A stretch of DNA of 64,000 nt from Candidatus Hinthialibacter antarcticus (GCA_030765645.1 JAVCCE010000008.1:23793-87792), one strand, 5' to 3'; positions 43,953 to 53,281 are shown, counted from the stretch's first letter. Notes: a model not told the origin generated them from the letters alone. A program made the numbers and translations.

Positions 43953-46064
43953 TCAAACTGGCTCAATTATGATGACAATTCTTGCCATATCGTGTTGATC
44001 TAAGTAGGCTCCTTGATCATAATCGATTGCGAAATAGAGCTTGCCGACGCCATATTCATGTTCAGGATGATAAATAGGCATTTCTTCGTCGTAGCCGTCT
44101 GAACCAATAATACTGGGGTAGGCTATTTGATAATTTGATGACGGCGCTAATAACAAAAAGCCTTCAGACCACTCTGTGATTGGATCCCCATCCGAAACAT
44201 GCATATAGATCGCGCCATTCGCGTCGCCTGGATAGTCGCCGGTACAGACCATGACGTACATATTGAGCGCTTCGTTGTAGTGGACCGACGGAAACGCCCT
44301 CCATCCGCCTTCTTGAAATGGCAAAATCGAAGTGGAATACCACTCTTCAAAATTTCCAGATGGTACGCCTAACCATTCGTTATCATCATAGGCGTCATCA
44401 TCGTCAGCGTCATAATATTTGTGCCATTGATTATAGACTGACCCAACACGCAGGCGGTCGATGTAATGGGCGCCGATTCGCGCAACGCATATATTGTCAA
44501 GGTAATTTGTGTCCGTTCCCCCAACAACAGGGAATCCTAAAGATGTGTATGGAGTAGGGAAATATTCAATTCCAGTGGAGTATAAATTCAGCCATCGGGT
44601 ATAGAACATGTAATATATGCTGCCGATTTTGATGACGCTTGGCGCGCCTGCGCCGACCAATTCACGTTGCCCGTCCTCCGTGGCAAGTCCGATTAGTTCG
44701 CTCGTTTCAGGCTGAAAACAACGGATCATTTCAATTGAGTTACCGGTTCCAATGCGGCTGAAGTTGTGAGGATCGTTCGCTGTTGTTGAGCGGGCGTAAC
44801 CAACGCGTCTATATCCGGTATGGTCATCCTCTGCACCATATCTATCAAATGGAGAAGCATTTTCATAAAAATCTTCTGCATGATAAAAGGCGTGAATATA
44901 CCAGTTGTTGTCGTAAGCATTAGTTGCCCCAAATGATGAGCAGATTCCGCTGTAGTTATACCAAACGCTATCATCATTATATGGCGAGTCTAAGATATAT
45001 GTGGGTGTCCCGCTGGTTCGATAAACATTATTATCGATATCGCTTGCGCCGATGGCAAAAAAACTTTGCGTGGTCGACTCAATTAAAATTGATCCCCAAG
45101 TATCAGGCGACGCGTCGAGAGTTGCATGAGTCGACGCATACCAAGTCGAACCAATCTTGAATGTGTTCAGCGCATTATCTGGAATTTGGGCCAAGTCGTG
45201 GATCGGTGTATCCTCAACAGAACCCATAAGAATATCGGGCGTAGTGGTTTGAATGACAGCGTTGTTGACGCGATATACGGCTCCGCTAGAGGTTTCTACT
45301 TTGGGATCAGCCCAGCGAATATCAAACGTCATCCCGATGATCGAGAGTTTTGTCCAGCGCCCTTTTTGCGTCGCGACAACGTGTTTTGGAACTCGTGAAA
45401 CAAGATCAATTCTCACTTCGCGTCCGGTCCACTCACTTAAATTGCATACAATTCCTTGTGCGGTAAATTGTTCAGACTCAATCTTAAATACTTTTCTATG
45501 CGTGTTCGGCGAGAGCGGCTCGCTCTCAAACCGATGGCTGAATTGCCAACTTTCGGGAGCGTCCTTGGGGCGTTCATATACATCGATATGAAATTCGGCG
45601 GGGCTTTCTTTGCCTTCAGAATCCAAGAACAAATCATAACCAGCCTGTAGTTGGATTCTTTTATATTCTTGAGGAAGATGAACAGTGTAAGCGCCACGGA
45701 CTTCAGAATCATCCTGGCCAAACGTTAGTTCTAAATCGACGTCAATCGTTGGCGCTTTCGTGTTCGGGTCAATGTACAGTTCGTCGCTTAGTGATTGCCC
45801 CGAGCCATTGATCCCGCCAAGTTTAATCCCCTTGTCCACGCGGCCGCCGAATGCGCTTCGCTGTCCTAATTCCATGGTTTCCTCGCTGGTGCTTGACCAA
45901 GCCCCATCGGAATAGTCGAGGATGAGGTTTTTAACCGTTTTGATACTATGTTTTCCCCTGTTTTCGCTGCCAAGCGTCTTTCCAATGCTAGTCTGATTTC
46001 CAAACAATATCACAACCCCCAATAAACAACACAAAGCAGTTACGGTTCGATGGTCTGTTCTCAT
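43953..46064 (-). CDS. Large secreted protein with GH43/DUF4185-like propeller features
   Basis: The 703-residue protein has a signal peptide (TALCCLLGVVILFG). A ~270-residue beta-sandwich-like N-terminal part follows, containing YTVHLPQEYKRIQLQAGYDL. The C-terminal region (about 300-700) is rich in Tyr, Trp and Asp, with blades such as GAPSVIKIGSIYYMFYTRW and YNEALNMYVMVCTGDY. That pattern, together with APSV..GSIYYMFY, resembles five-bladed glycoside-hydrolase propellers. ATG 46064 is chosen because AAGGA lies 8 nt upstream; the frame is open 13 codons further without such a site. The family assignment is tentative. Confidence 0.72.
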   Translation of the reverse strand: MRTDHRTVTALCCLLGVVILFGNQTSIGKTLGSENRGKHSIKTVKNLILDYSDGAWSSTSEETMELGQRSAFGGRVDKGIKLGGINGSGQSLSDELYIDPNTKAPTIDVDLELTFGQDDSEVRGAYTVHLPQEYKRIQLQAGYDLFLDSEGKESPAEFHIDVYERPKDAPESWQFSHRFESEPLSPNTHRKVFKIESEQFTAQGIVCNLSEWTGREVRIDLVSRVPKHVVATQKGRWTKLSIIGMTFDIRWADPKVETSSGAVYRVNNAVIQTTTPDILMGSVEDTPIHDLAQIPDNALNTFKIGSTWYASTHATLDASPDTWGSILIESTTQSFFAIGASDIDNNVYRTSGTPTYILDSPYNDDSVWYNYSGICSSFGATNAYDNNWYIHAFYHAEDFYENASPFDRYGAEDDHTGYRRVGYARSTTANDPHNFSRIGTGNSIEMIRCFQPETSELIGLATEDGQRELVGAGAPSVIKIGSIYYMFYTRWLNLYSTGIEYFPTPYTSLGFPVVGGTDTNYLDNICVARIGAHYIDRLRVGSVYNQWHKYYDADDDDAYDDNEWLGVPSGNFEEWYSTSILPFQEGGWRAFPSVHYNEALNMYVMVCTGDYPGDANGAIYMHVSDGDPITEWSEGFLLLAPSSNYQIAYPSIIGSDGYDEEMPIYHPEHEYGVGKLYFAIDYDQGAYLDQHDMARIVIIIEPV

Positions 46065-46325
46065 GATGCCTATCCTTTTCTTGGGTGTATTTGTAGGGTT
46101 CATTATGAAGAACCCATTTATAATATTTTATATATCACAATATTAATTTTCCATCAATATAATATTTATTAAATTTATAATAAGTTACATATAAAATTAT
46201 ATTGAAATCAATGAATGCTCTTTTTGGCGGTTTGCTTATTTGGATTGGGACGCCGCTTTTTTTTGTTACAAGCCGCTAGACACCCGCGTTGTTCTCTTTA
46301 AGAATGTAGAGGCGGAGGGGACAAC

Positions 46326-47657
46326 ATGGCAAAACAAAAACGGCCCTGGCGCTTTTTGATCGAAGGCGTCGTTGTTGGTTTTATTCTTGCGGTGATACTT
46401 CTTGTCGCCGTACCGCGCATGTTGCGCGAGCAGCAGCGTTACGCCAGCCACCATCCAGATACATCAACCACCAGCATTACGCACACTGGCGACCCGTTTC
46501 ATATCGCCATCTTTGGACGCGGCTATTTCGAGTTTGCGCTGCCGGACGGAAAAGTCGCCTATAGTCGCATATCAGAATTTAAATCAGAGCAAGGGCGGTT
46601 GCTCAGCATTCATGGCTACCCGATATCAAACATTGCGAATGGCGCATTGAACATACGCTATAGCATTTGGCCTGACGGCTTTATTTATAATCAATCGGGA
46701 CGATCTTTTAAATCCGATTTACAAAATTCAATCCCCGTTTTTTTATTTGAAGATTCGGGCCAGTTAGAAGACATGGGCGACGGCTATTACCGTCCGACGG
46801 CTGGCAGCGGCAAACCAATCAAAGTGAAACCGTTTGCTCATACCGGTGGAGGTATTTTGCTGCAAGGCTGGAAGTTGGAACGCACCTCACATTATGGAAC
46901 CCCTCCTCACCAAATGGTGAATGAGAATCACAACGGGCTTCGCGATTATCCGAATGAGGCGATCATTGAAAGCGACGCTGCAAATATGTACGCAATTGAA
47001 GGACGGGGTTTTGCGGCGCTGCTGACGCCGGACGGTCGATTGGGATACACCCGTGTTTTACGTCTCGCGCAAACGCCGCAAGGGCATGTTGTCCGCGCGT
47101 TCCCGCCAACCAAGCCCTATCAAAAATTCACGTATGCCGGAGAACTCGAAAAAACAGATACTGCGAGTTATCCATTTTTAGTGGGATTGCCAATCGTACG
47201 TAAATTGATCGAAGACAGTTCCGGCCCGTTGGCGGTGCGCGCCAATCCGTTTGCTTATGCAAAACCGCTCAGCGACCAAGAGGAAATTATTTCAATTTCG
47301 ATGCAGTACGGCGTCCGGCGCGGTCATCATCCGTATGCGTTTCAAAATCAGGAAGGCGTATGGTACGCGTTACAAACTTCACCGGAAAATGGAATGAAGA
47401 ACGTCGATGATTTTACCGTATTGACCAATGAATTGGGCCGTCCGTTTCTCGTTCCTCAGGCGGAATATTGCTTGTCGCTAGCAGACATTGAAAGCATCCA
47501 GTTGTTTGATTTTGATAACCCAAAAGCGCTTCAGTATCGCTTAAACGGCGTCTATGCGCCAACGGACCGCTCCGGCCCCGCGACGCTGCTTTCTCCACAA
47601 GCCGCCGGGAAATTAAAGCGTGGGTCTATCAATCAAGTGGAGGCGCTGACGCCATGA
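46326..47657 (+). CDS. Membrane-anchored protein with two FlgG-like modules (copy A)
   Basis: The 443-residue protein has an N-terminal membrane anchor (about residues 11-31, no cleavage site) and two consecutive modules that each look like the core and C-terminus of a flagellar rod/hook protein (FlgG/FlgE). Module 1 (about 54-205) starts TGDPFHIAIFGRGYFEF, compare TGNPLDLAIxGxGFF in FlgG, and ends IPVFLFEDSGQL...GGGILLQGWKLERTS. Module 2 (about 223-443) starts MYAIEGRGFAALLTPDG and ends IQLFDFDNPKAL...AGKLKRGSINQVEAL. The N-terminal flagellar D0 helix with its ANNxAN motif is absent. Strong GGAGGGG precedes ATG. It is coupled to a paralogue downstream. The 222-nt upstream region is very AT-rich. 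Confidence 0.78.
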   Translation: MAKQKRPWRFLIEGVVVGFILAVILLVAVPRMLREQQRYASHHPDTSTTSITHTGDPFHIAIFGRGYFEFALPDGKVAYSRISEFKSEQGRLLSIHGYPISNIANGALNIRYSIWPDGFIYNQSGRSFKSDLQNSIPVFLFEDSGQLEDMGDGYYRPTAGSGKPIKVKPFAHTGGGILLQGWKLERTSHYGTPPHQMVNENHNGLRDYPNEAIIESDAANMYAIEGRGFAALLTPDGRLGYTRVLRLAQTPQGHVVRAFPPTKPYQKFTYAGELEKTDTASYPFLVGLPIVRKLIEDSSGPLAVRANPFAYAKPLSDQEEIISISMQYGVRRGHHPYAFQNQEGVWYALQTSPENGMKNVDDFTVLTNELGRPFLVPQAEYCLSLADIESIQLFDFDNPKALQYRLNGVYAPTDRSGPATLLSPQAAGKLKRGSINQVEALTP

Positions 47658-48955
47658 GACGCCCACGTTATGGTTCGCAGTCTTTGACGTACTTCGCAAT
47701 TGGCTTGGTGATCGGCGTTGCGGCGGCGTTAGTGTTTCGCACAATTTATCATGCCGCCAACATACCGGAGGCGCGGCGGCTGTTTCCTGATACGGCGCCG
47801 CAATATCTCGAAGAAACCGGAAATCCGCTCGACCTCGCTATTAACGGCCCCGGGTTTTTCGCATTTGAAGATGAAAACGGCAACTGGGTATTTAGTCGCG
47901 AGTCTGGGTTTGTTATCAACAAAGACGGAAAACTCGCGAGCGAACATGGTTATCAGTTGGTTTCAAGAGGGACTATTCGGCCTGCGCTTGTCGGCAGCGT
48001 GGCAGCGAAGCCAAAGATCGGCTCAAAATATAATCCTGAAGACATTCACATAGATAACAGTGGTATGGCTTGGATCATTCACCCCGCATCAAAGATCGCC
48101 CAGCCGCTTCGGAACATTCCACTCTATCGTTTTCCATCACAAAAGAACTATGTGTGGGGCGGAGAACACTTTTGGTTTGGTCGTCCACCGGGTGAGACGC
48201 CAATTGAAATCTCTGCTGCTCTCTCACCGGTAGAACCCATGATCTGGCAGGGATATCGCTTAAGAAGCGGCCCGCCGCCGGGAGAGAAAAACCCCTTTAA
48301 CGTGAATGGGCCGTATCACAACGGCCCCAAAAATATTTTGGGTGAAAACCTAATCAAGACAGACCGAGAATTAGACTATGGAATTTCTGGTGACGCTTTT
48401 GTTGCAGTCAATCTGGCGGCGGAACGATTGACTCCGGCGAGAACCCCCGTCTCAAATTTCGTAGGTTTCACTCGATGGGTATCACTGGATGAAGATAAAA
48501 ATGGAAAATTGGAGAGAAAATTTTCTGGACGTCTTCTCTCTTCTCAAACGCCGTTGAAGCCGATGCAAAGATTGCATTTGACAGAAAATGTCCCTTTGAT
48601 TACGAAGATTGAAATTGAATCTATTGCCCGTTCAAACCAGACTTCAAGTATGGAGCCGCCTGATGGATTTATCGCCCCGACATTGGGGGTTCCTACTTTG
48701 GATGCCGATTTGTATAACGAAAAATTTGGCGAGGAACCTTTTCGGCTGGTCGCGAGAGAAGGGGAAGTGGACGCCAATACAATTGATGAGATCGAACTCT
48801 ACCGTTTCGCCAATCCACAAAATTTGCATTATATTCGCAGCGGCGTCTATACGGCGAACGATCTGTCCGGCCCGCCGATTGCGGTTCCAAAAGACGAATC
48901 CAGAGGGATGTTAAAACAAGGATACTTGAATGACGTTGAGCGCTTGAAGCCGTAG
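47654..48955 (+). CDS. Membrane-anchored protein with two FlgG-like modules (copy B)
   Basis: The 433-residue paralogue of the preceding gene overlaps it by 4 nt (ATGA). A single membrane anchor (about 11-29) is followed by TGNPLDLAINGPGFFAFED...FSRESGFVINKDGKLASEHGY, a very close match to the FlgG/FlgF core. The first module ends near IWQGYRLRSG. The second ends IELYRFANPQNL...GVYTANDLSGPP...GMLKQGYLNDVERL, the counterpart of the FlgG C-terminus (RFANPxGL...SGxP...QGxLExSNV). No flagellar export or assembly gene is nearby. The gene abuts the convergent STAS gene with no spacer. Confidence 0.8.
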   Translation: MRRPRYGSQSLTYFAIGLVIGVAAALVFRTIYHAANIPEARRLFPDTAPQYLEETGNPLDLAINGPGFFAFEDENGNWVFSRESGFVINKDGKLASEHGYQLVSRGTIRPALVGSVAAKPKIGSKYNPEDIHIDNSGMAWIIHPASKIAQPLRNIPLYRFPSQKNYVWGGEHFWFGRPPGETPIEISAALSPVEPMIWQGYRLRSGPPPGEKNPFNVNGPYHNGPKNILGENLIKTDRELDYGISGDAFVAVNLAAERLTPARTPVSNFVGFTRWVSLDEDKNGKLERKFSGRLLSSQTPLKPMQRLHLTENVPLITKIEIESIARSNQTSSMEPPDGFIAPTLGVPTLDADLYNEKFGEEPFRLVAREGEVDANTIDEIELYRFANPQNLHYIRSGVYTANDLSGPPIAVPKDESRGMLKQGYLNDVERLKP

Positions 48956-49267
48956 CTAGGCGCTTGGCTCTAACTTGCCAATGCGTTCAAAGTCATAGCC
49001 GCGCAAGGTGCGTTCGACGACATTATTGCAGCCAAAGGCGCACAAGTTTTGTTTGCCCACTCGAACGCGTTCCAACGCTGAGACGATGAATGGAACGCTG
49101 TCAAAAGCGACCGCTGCCAGTTCTGAGCAATCAAGCGCCAACTTTTTGGGGCGGTTTTTACCTAACGCTTCAATTTTGCGGCTGAATTCAATGGCGTCGG
49201 GTTTTTTCATCACGCCCACAATTTTTATTACGACGCAATCTTCATTTTCAGTGATCTCAACCTTCAT
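48956..49267 (-). CDS. STAS-domain protein (anti-sigma-factor-antagonist-like)
   Basis: The 103-residue protein has the alternating strand-helix pattern of STAS domains: VEITENEDCVVIKIVGVM, then KLALDCSELAAVAFDSVPFIVSAL and LCAFGCNNVVERTL. The usual phosphorylatable Ser of SpoIIAA-type antagonists (D-x-S-G-x-x-x-x) is represented by SELAAVAFDS, so phosphorylation is doubtful. GGAG lies 6 nt before ATG 49267, preferred to a start 26 codons earlier. It is downstream of nadA on the same strand and convergent with the FlgG-like genes. Confidence 0.8.
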   Translation of the reverse strand: MKVEITENEDCVVIKIVGVMKKPDAIEFSRKIEALGKNRPKKLALDCSELAAVAFDSVPFIVSALERVRVGKQNLCAFGCNNVVERTLRGYDFERIGKLEPSA

Positions 49268-49299
49268 GCCTGTCTCCAATAATTCCAATGAATGTGATA

Positions 49300-49325
49300 C
49301 GCCCCTCATGATTACTAGAGGGGCG
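49300..49325 (-). terminator. Hairpin between nadA and the STAS gene
   Basis: CGCCCCTC (49300-49307) pairs with GAGGGGCG (49318-49325) around a 10-nt loop. It lies 40 nt after the nadA stop and before the STAS ribosome-binding site, so it may end or attenuate the nadA transcript. A T-rich tract is present only on the plus-strand side. Confidence 0.45.
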
Positions 49326-49365
49326 CTTGCTTTTTGATTATACACCGAATGACTTGAATCAGGCG

Positions 49366-50427
49366 TTATTTCATTGCGGGAACCGGGCCGGCGGGGATCG
49401 CCAACATGCGGTTGATTGCCGTCAGCGCTTTTTTGGCGATATCGGGATCAACATGAATTTCGTGTTGTTCATATTTGAGGCTGTCGCGAATTTTTTCTAA
49501 CGTAATGCGGCGCATGTGCTCGCAGTGCATACTGCAAGACCGTACAAACTCCACCTGCGGAAATTCGCTGGCGAGGTTCGCCGCCATTTCACATTCCGTC
49601 GCGAGAAAAACCTTTTTCAGTTGCGGACGGTCTTGGATGTACTGTCCCATTTGCGATGTGCTGCCGCAGTAGTCCGATTCGGCGACAACGTCCGGCGGGC
49701 ATTCCCAGTGGACCAGGACAGCGGCGTCCGTTGAGCCTTTTGGGATGTTATGTTGTTCGCGAATTTGGGTGATGTGTTCCGGCCTGAATTTCTCGTGCAC
49801 TTCGCAGCGCCCAAACTTGTCGTCGTACTTACCGGGGTAGATCAGCTCAATGCCGGAAGTTTCCAACTCATCGCTGATGTTTGCGCCCATCAGCGAATCC
49901 GGGAAAAAGATCACTTTATCCGAGCCGAACTCTTTGGCTGCGTGCATGACGACTTTCACGCAATTGGATGAAGTGCAGCAATAATCAGAAACGGCTTTGA
50001 TATTTGCGTAGCTGTTGATGTAGGTTACGACCGGAGCGCCGGGATACTGGCGGCGGTATTCAAGCACTTCTTCGGGGCCAAATGGGTCAGCTAAACTGCA
50101 ACCTGCGTCATAGTCTGCGATCAATACTTTTTTGTCAGGGCTGAGAATTTTGGCGGTCTCCGCCATAAAGCGGACGCCGTCAAAAAGAATGATCGGGTTT
50201 TCGGCTTCCGCCGCCCGACGGCTGAGCGCGAGCGAGTCGCCGCGTTCATTGATGCCAGACAGCTGGTATACCAACGGCGCCATATAATTATGACCGAGAA
50301 TCAGCGCATTCTTTTCGTCGCGAAGACGCAAAATTTCATCAATCAGTTCCCGCTTGGCAAGGAACTCTAAATGTTGATCGGGAACCGCCTTTAACGATTG
50401 GTCGATGGCGTCCAATTGAACCGGCAT
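49366..50427 (-). CDS. nadA: Quinolinate synthase A
   Basis: The 353-residue [4Fe-4S] enzyme condenses iminoaspartate with dihydroxyacetone phosphate to quinolinate for NAD synthesis. Cluster ligands are expected at the cysteines in DAGCSLAD or CCTSSNC, WECPPDV and CSMHCEHM. The N-terminal ILGHNYMAPLVYQ motif is present. GGAGAGG lies 6 nt before ATG 50427, which I prefer to an in-frame ATG 18 codons earlier. No nadB or nadC is adjacent. Confidence 0.94.
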   Translation of the reverse strand: MPVQLDAIDQSLKAVPDQHLEFLAKRELIDEILRLRDEKNALILGHNYMAPLVYQLSGINERGDSLALSRRAAEAENPIILFDGVRFMAETAKILSPDKKVLIADYDAGCSLADPFGPEEVLEYRRQYPGAPVVTYINSYANIKAVSDYCCTSSNCVKVVMHAAKEFGSDKVIFFPDSLMGANISDELETSGIELIYPGKYDDKFGRCEVHEKFRPEHITQIREQHNIPKGSTDAAVLVHWECPPDVVAESDYCGSTSQMGQYIQDRPQLKKVFLATECEMAANLASEFPQVEFVRSCSMHCEHMRRITLEKIRDSLKYEQHEIHVDPDIAKKALTAINRMLAIPAGPVPAMK

Positions 50428-50671
50428 CGTTTCCTCTCCAAATAAATTCACACAACGACTGCGCGAAGAGTGGCGCGTCATGTGAATGGTTAATCTTCTT
50501 CTAACAATAGTATAGTCTATTTGATATTTTTTACTGCGGCTATGTCTACTATGCAGGTTGGTTTGAGGTTCTTTTAGAATTGTTCCTTTTCACTCTACGT
50601 CAGATTTAATCCTTTCTTGCTTGTTTTTAATTTCAGCCTACTATTACTATCAGTAGACGCAGGAGGGCTAA

Positions 50672-51295
50672 ATGTTACACCGCAAGTTGTGGGATGATAA
50701 TCAGAAAAAAGCAAAAGCCTGCTTGCAACATCCATTTGTGGTGGGGCTTGGTTCCGGCTCATTGCCAATGGATGCATTTAAGCGGTATGTCGCGCAGGAT
50801 GCTTTTTTCTTGCAGGCGTTTTTGCAAGCCTACGCTGTCTGCGCTGCAAAGTGCGAATCGCTTGAGCATATCAAAGCCTTTCATGGATACATGGGCGGCG
50901 CCCTGGACGAACTTAACCTCCATGCCCAATACGCCGAAACATTGGGTCTTGACCTCAGCAATGTCGTTCCATACCGCGCAACAAGCGCTTATACCGAATT
51001 TCTATTGCGAACGGCATGGCATGAACCGATTTCAGTCACAATAGCGGCGATGGTTCCTTGTATGAGGCTCTACGCTTACCTGGGCGCAGAGTTGCTTCAT
51101 CAAAGCCATCCCAATCATCCATATCACCAATGGATCGAAACGTATTCCAGCGATGAGTTTCAAGCGTTGGCGAATGACATTGAAACCTTGCTGGATGTGA
51201 TCGGGCAAGATACGCCGTCAGTGCGGCAGGCGTATCAATATGCAATGCAGTGTGAATATGACTTCTTTTCCGCTCCATTGGAGGAACCAAAATGA
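50672..51295 (+). CDS. tenA: TenA-family aminopyrimidine aminohydrolase (thiaminase II)
   Basis: The 207-residue helical protein of normal TenA length salvages thiamine breakdown products by releasing hydroxymethylpyrimidine. Landmarks are RYVAQDAFFLQAFLQAYA, the catalytic Cys in AAMVPCMRLYAYLG, and the C-terminal FFSAPL. GCAGGAGG precedes ATG. It overlaps thiD by 4 nt, which fits a pyrimidine salvage operon. No TPP riboswitch motif is visible in the 190-nt upstream gap. Confidence 0.92.
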   Translation: MLHRKLWDDNQKKAKACLQHPFVVGLGSGSLPMDAFKRYVAQDAFFLQAFLQAYAVCAAKCESLEHIKAFHGYMGGALDELNLHAQYAETLGLDLSNVVPYRATSAYTEFLLRTAWHEPISVTIAAMVPCMRLYAYLGAELLHQSHPNHPYHQWIETYSSDEFQALANDIETLLDVIGQDTPSVRQAYQYAMQCEYDFFSAPLEEPK

Positions 51296-52074
51296 AACCG
51301 GTTGCGTTGACCATCGCGGGTTCCGACCCGTCCGGCGGGGCGGGGTTGCAGGCTGACTTGAAGACGTTTCATCAACACGGCGTCTATGGAATGAGCGTCG
51401 TTACCTTGTTGACCGTGCAAAATACGCAGTCGGTTGACGCCGTGCAAATGCTCGAGCCTGACTTCGTGTTGCAGCAGTTGAACGCCGTATTGAACGACAT
51501 TCCTCCTACTGCAATCAAGACCGGGGCCTTAGGCGGCGCCGCGATGATCGAAGCCGTCGCGCAACGTGTAAAAAGTGTTCAATGTCCATTGGTGGTTGAT
51601 CCGGTGATGATAAGTAAACACGGACACTCATTAATTGAAGATGATGCAGTCGAAAAATTGGTTCAGCATCTGATACCCAGCGCATCTCTGGTAACGCCGA
51701 ATTTGTATGAGGCCAGCGCGATCTCCAACATCGAAATCAAAAACAGTTCTTGCTTACATGACGCGGCAAAGGCAATTCTTGACCTCGGCGCCAAAGCGGT
51801 TGTGATTAAAGCAGGGGCGAATAATGCGTTTGGGTGCGACCTGCTTGCGACGGATTCAGGCGTTGAAATATTTCGCGTCGAGTGGATTGATACGCCAAAC
51901 ACGCATGGAACCGGCTGCGTGTTTAGTGCGGCGATCACCGCGCACTTGGCAAAGGGGAGCGAACTTCGGGACGCTGTCGCTGGAGCAAGATCATTTATGG
52001 ACCGCGCCATCCGAACCAACCCCAATTTAGGCAAGGGCAGAGGGCCGGTTAATCATCAAGCGCCGGTTGATTGA
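51292..52074 (+). CDS. thiD: Hydroxymethylpyrimidine/phosphomethylpyrimidine kinase
   Basis: The 260-residue ribokinase-fold enzyme phosphorylates hydroxymethylpyrimidine twice for thiamine synthesis. The N-terminal GSDPSGGAGLQADLKTF, DPVMISKHGHSLI and the anion-hole NTHGTGCVFSAAI are all present. It takes the pyrimidine released by TenA. Its 3' end overlaps the convergent parvulin gene by 26 nt. Confidence 0.95.
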   Translation: MKPVALTIAGSDPSGGAGLQADLKTFHQHGVYGMSVVTLLTVQNTQSVDAVQMLEPDFVLQQLNAVLNDIPPTAIKTGALGGAAMIEAVAQRVKSVQCPLVVDPVMISKHGHSLIEDDAVEKLVQHLIPSASLVTPNLYEASAISNIEIKNSSCLHDAAKAILDLGAKAVVIKAGANNAFGCDLLATDSGVEIFRVEWIDTPNTHGTGCVFSAAITAHLAKGSELRDAVAGARSFMDRAIRTNPNLGKGRGPVNHQAPVD

Positions 52075-53281
52075 TTTCCAGCGCCTCATCTACGGCTGAT
52101 GGAACGGGCGTTAATTCAACAATCATTTTAAAGCGCAACTGGTTTAATAATCGTTTCGCGGTTTCGCTTTCGCTATACCAAGTCGATTCATCTTCATCGC
52201 GATAGCGTTTCATCCGTTGCTGGACATGTTCAAAAAAGACGGCGTCAGCCGTTTTGTAGCGTTCAAAAGCGGCGACTTTTTCGATTAACTCCGGGTCTTT
52301 GTCATATTCGTTTTTATACGCGGCTTTTAACAATGCGTCTGCGTAGCGCTCATCAACATTTGGGCTTTCGGGGTCTTCGATGCCTAATAGTCTGAACCGA
52401 TGTTGCAGGCTTTTTTCTTCAATTAACCGAATTTGAATTTGCGACTGGCATTGTTCAAACGGAATCAATCCTTGCTCGTGTTTGTCAATGAGTTGAATAA
52501 AGTGCCAGGTATCGCCCACTTGAATGGGGCCGGTCACTTCGTGGATATCAAGCGCCCACAGTGCGCGCTCAAATGGTGGTGAAATGGTCCCTTTTTCGAT
52601 CCATCCAATATAGCCGTCTGCGCTTGAGGTTTCTGATTCAGAATACTGGAGAAGGTTTTGAAAATCTTCGCCGGATTCCAAACGTTGCGTAATGGTCGCC
52701 GGACGAATCGACTCATCTGAAGATTCTTCGTGAAGCATAATATGCCGCGCGAGGCGGTCGCCGGGTTCGTAAAACTCTTGTGGGTGTTGTACGTAGTAGG
52801 TCAGCATCTCCTGACGGGTGATGGATGGAGTAATTCGGTCGAGCTCCGATTCCATCTTAAGTTTGATGCGCTCTTCTTTATATTTTTTAACTTCAATAGA
52901 AACACTTTCAACCGGTTGCTGATTGTCGTTTGAGGTTAGTGCTTCTAATAATGCGACATGTTGAATGATTCGTTTGAGCAGAGCTTGAGCGAGCTCTTGT
53001 TCAAGCCAATCTGCTTGCTCCCGATCTAACCCTTCAACATCTTCAGGCGTTAGTTCAAGTGCGCGCAATATGGGGCCATCGCCTTCGGGCGGGTGTTGAA
53101 TGTACCACCGGATATCTTCTTCGCTAATATTTCCACTTTCGTAAATCGCAAGGACGCCTTGGTTGGCGAGATCATTCATATATATATTGCGGCTGTGTTG
53201 AAAATAGGCGGAACCGATCAATGCAACCAAAATCGGGACGATAAATGCGATAAAAATGTGGATTTTTTTTGATCGTATCAT
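52049..53281 (-). CDS. Periplasmic PpiC/SurA-type peptidyl-prolyl isomerase
   Basis: The 410-residue protein has an N-terminal membrane anchor or signal (KIHIFIAFIVPILVALIGSAYF). A helical SurA_N-like chaperone region follows. A parvulin domain covers about residues 180-285 (ARHIMLHEES...DGYIGWIEKGTISPPFERALWALDIHEVTGPIQ...WHFIQLIDKHE), and a helical C-terminal region closes it. It probably assists outer-membrane or secreted protein folding. Confidence 0.85.
   Translation of the reverse strand: MIRSKKIHIFIAFIVPILVALIGSAYFQHSRNIYMNDLANQGVLAIYESGNISEEDIRWYIQHPPEGDGPILRALELTPEDVEGLDREQADWLEQELAQALLKRIIQHVALLEALTSNDNQQPVESVSIEVKKYKEERIKLKMESELDRITPSITRQEMLTYYVQHPQEFYEPGDRLARHIMLHEESSDESIRPATITQRLESGEDFQNLLQYSESETSSADGYIGWIEKGTISPPFERALWALDIHEVTGPIQVGDTWHFIQLIDKHEQGLIPFEQCQSQIQIRLIEEKSLQHRFRLLGIEDPESPNVDERYADALLKAAYKNEYDKDPELIEKVAAFERYKTADAVFFEHVQQRMKRYRDEDESTWYSESETAKRLLNQLRFKMIVELTPVPSAVDEALEINQPALDD

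Noticed and set aside
50482..50671. Possible TPP riboswitch before tenA-thiD
   Set aside because: The conserved CUGAGA and downstream THI-box elements are not visible in this 190-nt gap.
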